Shown piece by piece: positions 4,840 through 10,924 of a DNA stretch of 11,987 bases. Numbering within the stretch: position 1 is the first letter of the stretch; each line of letters begins with the position of its first letter. Under the pieces are notes generated by a model that saw nothing but the letters and a program-made list of their open reading frames with translations, searched no databases and was not told where the DNA came from. Position numbers and translations under genes: made by a program. The stretch comes from an uncultured Ruminococcus sp. (lineage in GTDB: Bacteria > Bacillota > Clostridia > Oscillospirales > CAG-272): NCBI GenBank assembly GCA_902766115.1, contig CACXCL010000036.1, positions 1 through 11,987 on the forward strand, given 5' to 3'.

Positions 4840-6051
4840 TCAGTTTGTATAGTTGTCGAAATATCCCTGGATCAGGACCACCGGGGTGCCCTTGTCGCCT
4901 GAACCGGACGTCAGGTCGCAGAGCGAGCCGATGAGATCCGTGTACTGGCGGGGCGTTGTGCCCTGGGACGCCATGTTGCCCACGAGGTCTGAGTCCTTCT
5001 TGCGAATGCTCTCGGAGATGGCTTCCTTCAGCGCGTCGCCGGAGAGATCCTTGTAGTCGTTGTCGGCGAGATACTTGAGCTTCAGCTCGTTCGGGGTGCC
5101 CACGAGGCCGTCGGTGAACGCCGGGGAGACCACAGGGTCCGCCAGCTCCCAGATCTTGCCCTGAGGATCCTTGAACGCGCCGTCGCCGTATACCATTACC
5201 TCCACCTTTTTGCCGGTGGCGTCGAGGATGCGCTTCTGCACGTCAGTCACAAGTCCGCCGCAGTCGCGGGGGAACAGCTTGATCTTGTCCTCGGTGGATT
5301 TGTTCGAACCCAGGAGACCGAACTTCTCGTTGTATCCGCTTCCGTTCACGGGGGCGGTCAGCAGCTCGTCCATACCGCATACCACCTTCGCGCCGGCGGC
5401 GAGAAGGAGCCGTTTCGTGCGGCGGCGGGTGTGGATGTCGCAGTTCAGCACGGTATCCGTGTATTTCAGGATCGCCCGCGGGTCGTTGGCGAAGATGATC
5501 TCCGCCTCGGCGCCGCTCTCGCGGATCAGGTCGCCGTAGTACTGAACGTAATCCACACCGGTGAACGGATGGAGATTCACGCCGAACAGCTCTCTGTATT
5601 TTTCAAGGGTCAGGACGTCGGAGAAGGGGTTGACCCCCGCCTCGTCCAGCTTGTCGAGGGAGACCAGCTCGTTGCCCACCTCGTCGGAGGGATAACTGAG
5701 CATAAGAACGATCTTCTTCAGCCCCTTCGCGATCCCGCGGAGGCAGATGGCGAAGCGGTTGCGCGAGAGGATAGGGAAGATCACGCCGACGGTGCCGCTC
5801 CCGAGCTTTGCACGGACGTCCGCGGCGATGTCGTCGACGGTGGCATAGTTGCCTTGGGATCTTGCCGCTACCGATTCGGTGACGGCTATGATATCTCTGT
5901 CGCGGAGGGAGAACCCCTCGGATTCAGCCGCCTTGAGGACGCTTTCCGCCACGATAGCGGCGAGATCGTCTCCTTCGCGGATAATGGGACAGCGGATACC
6001 GCGCGACACGGTTCCGACGCAGCGAATATTATCTGACATTTGTGTTTCCAT
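4840..6051 (-). CDS. CofE-like protein, F420-0:gamma-glutamyl ligase family
   Basis: 403 residues. The N-terminal two thirds match the CofE/FbiB fold family: RGIRCPIIREGDDL near 17-30, the AVTESVAARSQGNY segment at 56-69, and VMVYGDGAFKDPQGKIWELADP at about 285-306. Family members add glutamate to the coenzyme F420 side chain in a GTP- and metal-dependent reaction. The protein is longer than the roughly 250-residue archaeal CofE, with extra segments such as SRNRFAICLRGIAKG (96-110). Many Clostridia without a known F420 pathway carry such a homologue, so its true amide-forming reaction is uncertain. Start: ATG 6051 has GGAAA 3-4 nt upstream; a second ATG at 6039 is an alternative four codons in. 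It is followed at 22 nt by guaA and preceded at 44 nt by a YbjQ gene. Confidence 0.88.
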   Translation of the reverse strand: METQMSDNIRCVGTVSRGIRCPIIREGDDLAAIVAESVLKAAESEGFSLRDRDIIAVTESVAARSQGNYATVDDIAADVRAKLGSGTVGVIFPILSRNRFAICLRGIAKGLKKIVLMLSYPSDEVGNELVSLDKLDEAGVNPFSDVLTLEKYRELFGVNLHPFTGVDYVQYYGDLIRESGAEAEIIFANDPRAILKYTDTVLNCDIHTRRRTKRLLLAAGAKVVCGMDELLTAPVNGSGYNEKFGLLGSNKSTEDKIKLFPRDCGGLVTDVQKRILDATGKKVEVMVYGDGAFKDPQGKIWELADPVVSPAFTDGLVGTPNELKLKYLADNDYKDLSGDALKEAISESIRKKDSDLVGNMASQGTTPRQYTDLIGSLCDLTSGSGDKGTPVVLIQGYFDNYTN

Positions 6052-6060
6052 GCCTTTCCG

Positions 6061-6074
6061 GCCGGTTTCCCGGC
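6061..6074 (-). other. GAAA-tetraloop hairpin before the CofE-like gene
   Basis: On the minus-strand transcript GCCGG and CCGGC form a 5-bp stem closed by a GAAA (GNRA) tetraloop, ending 9 nt before the ATG at 6051. It could affect translation of the CofE-like gene or simply be an intercistronic hairpin. Confidence 0.5.
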
Positions 6075-6095
6075 AAAATACTACTGATTATGCGT

Positions 6096-6410
6096 TCAGT
6101 TGACGAATTTCACGGCTGTGCCGTAGGCGATGACCTCGGCTGCTCCCTGCATGACGGAAGACGAGGTGTACCTCACGTTGACTACGGCGTCCGCGCCCAG
6201 TTTGCCCGCCTCTTCGATCATCCTTTCCGTAGCTATGAATCTCGCCTCGTTCATCATCTGGGTATACGATTTGAGTTCTCCTCCGATGAGGGTCTTGAAT
6301 CCCGAACCTATGTCCTTTCCGATGTTCTTTGACTGGACCGTGCTGCCTTTGACAAGACCGAGCATCTCGAATTCCTTGCCTGCGATGTAATCCGTGTTTA
6401 CGATCATCAT
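6096..6410 (-). CDS. YbjQ/UPF0145 family protein
   Basis: 104 residues, the normal length of this family of small heavy-metal-binding-like proteins of unknown function. Family features: IVNTDYIAGKEFEMLGLVKG at the start, a long middle helix with a run of alternating charge, the conserved GADAVVNVRYTSS near 73-85, and the ending AEVIAYGTAVKF. These proteins form a pentamer in known structures, but no activity is established. ATG at 6410 is preceded by AAGGAGG at 8 nt; a second ATG follows immediately. It appears to head the ybjQ/cofE/guaA unit, with its own promoter and a short structured leader. Nothing in the sequence explains why it travels with guaA. Confidence 0.92.
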   Translation of the reverse strand: MMIVNTDYIAGKEFEMLGLVKGSTVQSKNIGKDIGSGFKTLIGGELKSYTQMMNEARFIATERMIEEAGKLGADAVVNVRYTSSSVMQGAAEVIAYGTAVKFVN

Positions 6411-6425
6411 GGTGGCGCCCTCCTT

Positions 6426-6458
6426 AAAAAACTACCCGGCGTTTTCCGGGGAAAACGC
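6426..6458 (-). promoter_or_regulatory. Overlapping hairpins in the ybjQ leader
   Basis: Two mutually exclusive stems on the transcript: GCGTTTTCC/GGAAAACGC (6458-6450 with 6447-6439) and CCCGG/CCGGG (6450-6446 with 6439-6435), the second followed by TAG and six T (6431-6426). The T run leads straight into the AAGGAGG ribosome site. This has the form of an antiterminator/terminator pair, but the stems are short and a fortuitous fold cannot be excluded. Confidence 0.35.
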
Positions 6459-6478
6459 GTGATTATCAATACGGAAAT

Positions 6479-6508
6479 ATTTTACCACAAACGTCAAACG
6501 GATTTCAA
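6479..6508 (-). promoter_or_regulatory. Probable promoter of ybjQ-cofE-guaA
   Basis: On the minus strand TTGAAA (6508-6503), an 18-nt spacer and TAAAAT (6484-6479), with a TG one base before the -10 (extended -10). It follows the terminator of the fur gene by about 30 nt. Predicted leader is about 60 nt. Confidence 0.65.
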
Positions 6509-6539
6509 TAGTATGAAGGCAGAAATCCGTCCCGGAGAC

Positions 6540-6570
6540 AAAAAATTTCGCCGTCCTGCCCGGGCGGCGA
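6540..6570 (-). terminator. Terminator after the Fur-family gene
   Basis: TCGCCG (6548-6553) pairs with CGGCGA (6565-6570), with two further inner C-G pairs after one mismatch; on the minus strand the stem is followed by AA and six T (6545-6540). It begins 6 nt after the stop codon of the Fur-family gene and ends the long upstream operon. Confidence 0.72.
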
Positions 6571-6576
6571 TGGGTA

Positions 6577-6990
6577 TCATTTTTTGCTTGTCTGTTCCGC
6601 TTTCTCACAATCGCCGCAGACGCCGTTTATCACGGTCTCGGCGCGGTCCATCTTAAAGCCGCAATTCTCCGCGACGGTCTCGTCGAGCAGGTCGGTGGTG
6701 CCGGCGTCCATATGGAAAGTTTTTCCGCATTTGCGGCACCTCAGGTGGATGTGCTCGCGACACTCCTCTGCGCCGGAAAAGCGGAAAAAGATCTTCCTGT
6801 CCCCGGCGCGTGTGATCCGCTGTACCAGCCCCTCCTCCTCAAGCGAGGCGAGATTTCGGTACACCGCGCTGAGACTGATCCCCTCTCCCCGGAGCGCCGC
6901 CGCGATCTCCGCCGCCGTCATCTCCTCGTCCCTGTGAGACAGAAGATAGTCCGAAAGCGATTTTCTCTGTTTCGTCGAGTAAACCTTCAT
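6577..6990 (-). CDS. Fur-family metal-dependent regulator (Fur/Zur/PerR group)
   Basis: 137 residues, the normal length. A winged helix (about 10-60) has the family recognition segment SLSAVYRNLASLEEEGLV at 39-56. The dimerisation domain has EHIHLRCRKCGK: His80 and His82 as regulatory-metal ligands, and Cys85/Cys88 with Cys125/Cys128 as the structural zinc site. The weak HIH motif instead of the longer His run of many Fur proteins, and the zinc sites, are compatible with Zur, but the subtype cannot be fixed. The start is 21 nt after the ATP-grasp gene stop with AAAGG upstream, so it is the last gene of the envelope-type operon and a terminator follows. No Fur-box palindrome was noticed near its own start. 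Confidence 0.93.
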   Translation of the reverse strand: MKVYSTKQRKSLSDYLLSHRDEEMTAAEIAAALRGEGISLSAVYRNLASLEEEGLVQRITRAGDRKIFFRFSGAEECREHIHLRCRKCGKTFHMDAGTTDLLDETVAENCGFKMDRAETVINGVCGDCEKAEQTSKK

Positions 6991-7011
6991 ATCAAGCCTT
7001 TCGGTCCGTTA

Positions 7012-8118
7012 TCAGGACTGTTTTTTGAAATAACTTCTGATATATTTTTTGTACGCCGTCCGGTCCTCTTTGTCTTTGAGCGCCTCGCCGACCCGGAACA
7101 CGTCGAGAAGTCCCGAAAATCCCGCCCTGATCCGCCCGTGGCGGATGAGATCCGCGGAGGCGGCGAGATCGTTCACGAAGAACCGCATTTTTTTGCCGAT
7201 CTCATAGTCGGCGGGGACGTATTCGACCCGTTCCCCCGCCGCCGCGCGGGTGTAGTTCTCGCAGAAGCGGCTTCCGGCGAATACCGTGAGAGGAAAGGTG
7301 CCCCACACCCTGGGGTTGACCTCCAGAACGGCGTCGCCCTTGAACTCCACCATGGCGATCCCGCGGAATCCGAAGGATAAGAGAAGCCGGTATGCGGAAT
7401 CGATGAGTCCCTCGTCATACTCCGTCACGCAGCAGGTGGACGGGCCGCCCGACGAGGGGTATTCCCTCAGCCTGCGATGGCAGATCGCGGAGATGAGCTC
7501 GCCGTCCCGTCCGATGAGCAGGGAAGCGCCGCGTCCGTCGCCGGCGATCTTCTCCTGCACTATGGGAGAAGGGTCGTATTCCTTCATTTTTTCGTATTTT
7601 TTCTCGAATTCATCCGCGTTCTTCGCCACCGTGTAGCGGTCCGCGGCCTTGAGCCCGAGTTTCTCTCCGCAGTGCGGCTTTATTATTACGGGAAACCGGT
7701 CCGGCGCGCCGTCATACTCCCGCGGAACGGGTATCCCCAGGGACTCCGCGCGGTCGTGAACGGCTTTTTTATCGTTGAGCTTGTCAAGCGCGTCAGGGTC
7801 CGCGACGATAAAATCGGCAAATTCCGAAAACAGTTCCCGCCTCGCTGCGACCGCGGCGAGAGTCGCCGCGCCCACGGGGAAGAGCACCGGCCTTTCAAAA
7901 GACCGCAGGACGGAGACGAGTCGTTCCGGATAATCCGGATCGTTCACCGAGCCGGGGATCCGGAGTCCCGTGGCGAAAACCGACGAGAAGACCGGCGGCG
8001 CGCCCCCCACGTCGTCATTCGTCTGCGTGACCACGACCCGGTATCCGGCGCGGCCGAGAGCGCGCGCCGCAGCTATGGACGAACGGTATTTTCCGTCTGT
8101 CAGGACCACGGTTTTCAT
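7012..8118 (-). CDS. ATP-grasp carboxylate-amine ligase-like enzyme
   Basis: 368 residues. The N-terminal pre-ATP-grasp domain begins VVLTDGKYRSSIAAARALGR. The ATP-grasp domain (about 105-300) shows DKLNDKKAVHDRAESLGIPVP (112-132), VIIKPHCG with the ATP lysine (144-151), IVQEKIAGDGRG (186-197), HRRLREYPSSGGPST (214-228) and the metal-binding EVNPRVWGT (266-274). The HRR-REYP-SGGPST plus E-NPR-WG pair is typical of the COG3919-like group that often sits among polysaccharide and envelope genes. These enzymes join a carboxylate to an amine through an acyl phosphate; the substrate is unknown. The C-terminus (356-368) is strongly basic. The start has AGGAGGGAGG 4 nt upstream, and the gene follows the deacetylase by 28 nt. 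Confidence 0.92.
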   Translation of the reverse strand: MKTVVLTDGKYRSSIAAARALGRAGYRVVVTQTNDDVGGAPPVFSSVFATGLRIPGSVNDPDYPERLVSVLRSFERPVLFPVGAATLAAVAARRELFSEFADFIVADPDALDKLNDKKAVHDRAESLGIPVPREYDGAPDRFPVIIKPHCGEKLGLKAADRYTVAKNADEFEKKYEKMKEYDPSPIVQEKIAGDGRGASLLIGRDGELISAICHRRLREYPSSGGPSTCCVTEYDEGLIDSAYRLLLSFGFRGIAMVEFKGDAVLEVNPRVWGTFPLTVFAGSRFCENYTRAAAGERVEYVPADYEIGKKMRFFVNDLAASADLIRHGRIRAGFSGLLDVFRVGEALKDKEDRTAYKKYIRSYFKKQS

Positions 8119-8146
8119 CGGTCCTCCCTCCTTTTTATTCCGGTTT

Positions 8147-9421
8147 TTATTTCATCGCCTTCATCGCGCCCCGGCGCGATAGATCGTCCGTTTTATTGAA
8201 CAGCTCTTCCGGCAGGGCAGCCGCGGGATCGTTCTCCCCGGCGCCCGCTGGGATGAGACCGCGCTCGCAGCACCAGGCGAGAGCGCCGGTGTAGACAGTT
8301 GCCTTTTCTCCGCGTTTCGCCGCCTCCACGCGGCGCCTCAGGACCTCTTCCTTCGGCGCGAGCAGCATGGCGAGCTCGCCGACGGTCATTACCTGATCCG
8401 GACGGAGCGTGTTGTCGGAAAAAACCACGGCGCGCTCTTTTTCGAGAGCGGCGAACAGTTCGAAATCGGGATCGTCGCGCCCCACGTCCGCAAAAGGCGA
8501 CTCGCGCATCAGCTCCTCCACCGTCACCACGGTGTAGCCGTGCTCCGTCAGCAGCTTCAGCTGTTCCCGGAGCCCCGTCGCCACCGGAGTGCGCCTTGCC
8601 ATGTTGTATCCGTCCTTCTGGAAGATGATCTGCCCCCGGAAGAAGTCGGGATCGCGCAGGAGCGCCTCCCTGACGGGCTCCGCCATCGCCCTGACCTCCG
8701 CCTCGTAGGCGGCGTTCTGATCGGGATTCGCCGACGGCAGCCACCCGGCGCCGTCGAAGGACGCCGCCATGTAGAGGTAGCCCATTCTGTCGTACACGTC
8801 GTAGGCGGTGAGTCCGTTCTCCACCTTGTCGACGTAGTGGGGCGGCCTCGCCATTATCATTTCATATCCGTATTTCTCTTTCATCAGCGTGTGGAGCCTC
8901 GTCAGATCCTCCACCGCGCCCTCGAAGGAGCCGAGATAAACTCTTTTCCCGTAGACGAACGGCTTTTTTCCGAACAGGACGTGGCGATAGCCGTGATTGG
9001 TGATCTGGTGTCCCTCGTCCAGCATCCTGCGGATCAACCGGTCGTTGTGGACGGCGCCGCCTTTGTCGTCCGCCGAAATATCGGGGTAGTGGTCGAACCG
9101 CACCCCTCCCCAGGCGGGGGAGCCGGACCGTCCGGCTTTGTCGGGATAGTTTTCCGAGGTGTCGCCGATCACGTCGAAGGTGCCGTGAGCGCCGAACTCG
9201 CTGAGCGTGTCGAGGATCACGTCGGTGAGTGACTTCCCGCCGAAGAGGTCCGGCGACGCCGGCATGTCCATGGGGCCGTCGTCGAAAGTCATCGCCACGA
9301 TACGGCGGTCCGTCTTCACCCGCTCGATCCGACGGGTGTAGGACACGCGCCGCACCTCCGGCGACATGAATTTTTTAAGTATTTTCTTGCCTTTTTTGCC
9401 GATTTTTACGAGAAGTGACAT
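8147..9421 (-). CDS. NodB-type polysaccharide deacetylase with extra C-terminal domain
   Basis: 424 residues. The NodB domain has motif 1 TFDDGP (45-50), motif 2 NHGYRH (142-147, metal-binding His pair) and motif 3 RPPHY (192-196); such enzymes remove N- or O-acetyl groups from sugars. No signal peptide or membrane helix precedes it; instead residues 1-20 form a basic, amphipathic stretch (MSLLVKIGKKGKKILKKFM). The region after about 330 is not part of the usual fold: VFSDNTLRPDQ, LAWCCERGLIP and DLSRRGAMKAM are spaced like a degenerate S-layer homology repeat. The ATG at 9421 was chosen because AGGAG lies 7-8 nt upstream; a longer reading would run back through the hairpin array between the genes. 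Confidence 0.92.
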   Translation of the reverse strand: MSLLVKIGKKGKKILKKFMSPEVRRVSYTRRIERVKTDRRIVAMTFDDGPMDMPASPDLFGGKSLTDVILDTLSEFGAHGTFDVIGDTSENYPDKAGRSGSPAWGGVRFDHYPDISADDKGGAVHNDRLIRRMLDEGHQITNHGYRHVLFGKKPFVYGKRVYLGSFEGAVEDLTRLHTLMKEKYGYEMIMARPPHYVDKVENGLTAYDVYDRMGYLYMAASFDGAGWLPSANPDQNAAYEAEVRAMAEPVREALLRDPDFFRGQIIFQKDGYNMARRTPVATGLREQLKLLTEHGYTVVTVEELMRESPFADVGRDDPDFELFAALEKERAVVFSDNTLRPDQVMTVGELAMLLAPKEEVLRRRVEAAKRGEKATVYTGALAWCCERGLIPAGAGENDPAAALPEELFNKTDDLSRRGAMKAMK

Positions 9422-9438
9422 CGTTTTTCTCCTGTCAA

Positions 9439-9500
9439 TGCGCCGAAAGGCGCAATTCATGTACCGAAGGTACGATTCATGCCGCGACGCGGCAATTCAT
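9439..9500. repeat. Hairpin array B, linker ATTCAT
   Basis: Three hairpins: TGCGCC/GGCGCA (9439-9454), GTACC/GGTAC (9461-9473) and GCCGC/GCGGC (9481-9493), each with a 3-4 nt loop, separated by ATTCAT linkers (9455, 9475, 9495). On the transcript the linker reads ATGAAT, and the first copy overlaps the TAA stop of the PHP gene (TAATGAAT). It fills the space between the PHP stop and the deacetylase ribosome site, so here the array is within an operon and no terminator follows. Confidence 0.82.
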
Positions 9501-10216
9501 TATTTCCGGAACAGATCTCCCGCGGCGCATTTTAGGGCGAAAGCCGCCCATTTCATTTTCTTTGCGACCCCGCCGCCCGTTTTTTTGAGCTTCGTCCACT
9601 GACTCCGCGCCACGTCGATCTGCTTTCCGTCGCGGCCCGTGACCTCGTTTCCCTGACGGAGAAGCGCGGCCTTTACCGCCTCCGCGGTGGGCTCGTCGAC
9701 ATCCACCGTCACAAAGCAGTTCCCGATCTCCCGCGGCAGGTGCGCGTCGCTGCCTGCGAAGGAGGGAAGCCCCGTTTTTTTCGCAAACTCCGCAGCCATT
9801 TCGTTGGCGCGGCGGTTTTTTCTGTTCGCCCGGCCGTTTTTGACCTCGATCCCGTCCAGCTTGCCCGCGATGGCGGCGAACCTCCCGGGATCGGTATGCC
9901 GCTCGAACGGGTGCGCCAGCACGAGGATCCCGCCCTGCTCCCGGACCTCCCGGACGATACCGTCAAAATCATGTGACTTGACCTGACTGCTGAGGAACAG
10001 CCCCAGCAGGTGTCCGTACTCCGTGGAGAACTCCTCTCCCCGGACGTAGACGAACCCATCCGGCAGACCGTCCACGACGGGGGCGAGCTCGTCGTGGTCG
10101 CACACCGCCACGCCGTCGAGACCGGCGGCGCGCGCCGTACCGACGATCTCGCCGACGGTCATCCTGCCGTCCTGCGACAGCTCCGAGTGTATATGAAGAT
10201 CGAGCTTCAGTTTCAT
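9500..10216 (-). CDS. PHP-domain metal-dependent phosphoesterase
   Basis: 238 residues, the typical length of single-domain PHP proteins. Metal ligands appear in order: LHIHSELS (7-14), VCDHDEL (38-44), RGEEFST (59-65), LAHPFER (100-106) and GSDAH (155-159). Related proteins hydrolyse phosphate esters such as nucleotide or histidinol phosphates; COG0613-like members are the closest by motif. The C-terminal 30 residues (about 207-238) are basic and amphipathic, with KKMKWAAFALKCAAGDLFRK. GGAAAG lies 9 nt before the ATG. It sits 39 nt after the HAD gene, in the same operon; both are phosphatase-type enzymes and may act on successive intermediates. Confidence 0.92.
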   Translation of the reverse strand: MKLKLDLHIHSELSQDGRMTVGEIVGTARAAGLDGVAVCDHDELAPVVDGLPDGFVYVRGEEFSTEYGHLLGLFLSSQVKSHDFDGIVREVREQGGILVLAHPFERHTDPGRFAAIAGKLDGIEVKNGRANRKNRRANEMAAEFAKKTGLPSFAGSDAHLPREIGNCFVTVDVDEPTAEAVKAALLRQGNEVTGRDGKQIDVARSQWTKLKKTGGGVAKKMKWAAFALKCAAGDLFRK

Positions 10217-10229
10217 TTTTGCCGTCTTT

Positions 10230-10251
10230 CCGGCGTCCGCCCGGCGTCCGC
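10230..10251. repeat. Exact tandem duplication of an 11-mer
   Basis: CCGGCGTCCGC is present twice, end to end, in the 39-nt gap between the HAD and PHP genes. Each unit contains GGCG and CGCC separated by two bases on the transcript, so it echoes the small GC hairpins of the arrays. Confidence 0.8.
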
Positions 10252-10255
10252 CTCG

Positions 10256-10897
10256 TTATAAGAATAAAAAACCTTCCAGTTCCCGGAACTCCCGCGCTAC
10301 GGGCACTCCGCAGGAGCGGAGGTCGGCCTCGCTCTGGTGGCCGAAGGCGCAGAGGACGCAGTCGGTGCCCATCTCCCGGGCGGCGTCGAAGTCGTTCAGC
10401 GTGTCGCCGATCACGACAACTTCCCGGGGAGGGAAGGGCTGAGCGCTGAGCCACCTTTTGCCGCGCTCCGTCTTGCTCCCCGCCAGCAGATCGTCGGCGG
10501 TGAGCACCGCGTCGAAATACTTGGCGATGCCGAAATCCGAGAGGTTATCGTCGATCATGCTCCGGTGCGCGGAGGAGAGGATCGCCTGGCACACTCCGGC
10601 TCCGTTGAGCCGGCGCAGAAGGTCCTCCGCGCCGTCGCTGAGGCCGCTGAAAAAAGTGGGGTATATCTCGTAATATTCGCGCCCGATCTCGTCCATGGGC
10701 AGTACGCTGAGATCGAACAGATTCTCCCAGAATTTGCTGATGGGGTATCCCATGAACGAGTAGTACTGTTCTTTTGTGATGGGTCCCGCGCCGTGGCGCG
10801 CCAGGATCTCGTTGGAGGTCATGAGCGACGCCTGAAAATCGTCGGCGAGGGTGCCGTTCCAGTCCCATATCACCGCGCGGTATTTAGGCTCTGACAT
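10256..10897 (-). CDS. HAD-superfamily phosphatase, Gph-like
   Basis: 213 residues with the four HAD motifs: motif I WDWNGTL (11-17, nucleophile Asp12), motif II Ser at ILSSAH (106-111), motif III Lys in SKTERGK (141-147), and motif IV VIGDTLNDFDAA (162-173). A helical cap lies between motifs I and II (about 20-95), as in phosphoglycolate phosphatase-type enzymes. The second acidic residue of motif I (D+2) is Asn14 instead of Asp; this variant is seen in other Firmicutes members but removes the usual general acid. The start has a perfect AAGGAGG 7 nt upstream. It follows the K+ channel gene by 27 nt and precedes a PHP phosphoesterase. Confidence 0.92.
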   Translation of the reverse strand: MSEPKYRAVIWDWNGTLADDFQASLMTSNEILARHGAGPITKEQYYSFMGYPISKFWENLFDLSVLPMDEIGREYYEIYPTFFSGLSDGAEDLLRRLNGAGVCQAILSSAHRSMIDDNLSDFGIAKYFDAVLTADDLLAGSKTERGKRWLSAQPFPPREVVVIGDTLNDFDAAREMGTDCVLCAFGHQSEADLRSCGVPVAREFRELEGFLFL

Positions 10898-10924
10898 ACG
10901 CGACCTCCTTTTTGAAAATGATTA

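Noticed and set aside
3753..4934. Long plus-strand reading frame of 393 codons opposite the GMP synthetase
   Set aside because: It is the antisense of guaA and the start of the CofE-like gene, which carry conserved motifs; high GC produces long antisense frames. No ribosome site and no domain features.
9500..10216. CpsB/YwqE-type capsule tyrosine phosphatase, which also has a PHP fold
   Set aside because: CpsB proteins begin with a DIHSH..DGP-type signature and accompany a BY-kinase; here the motifs LHIHSELS and GSDAH fit general PHP phosphoesterases and no kinase is nearby.
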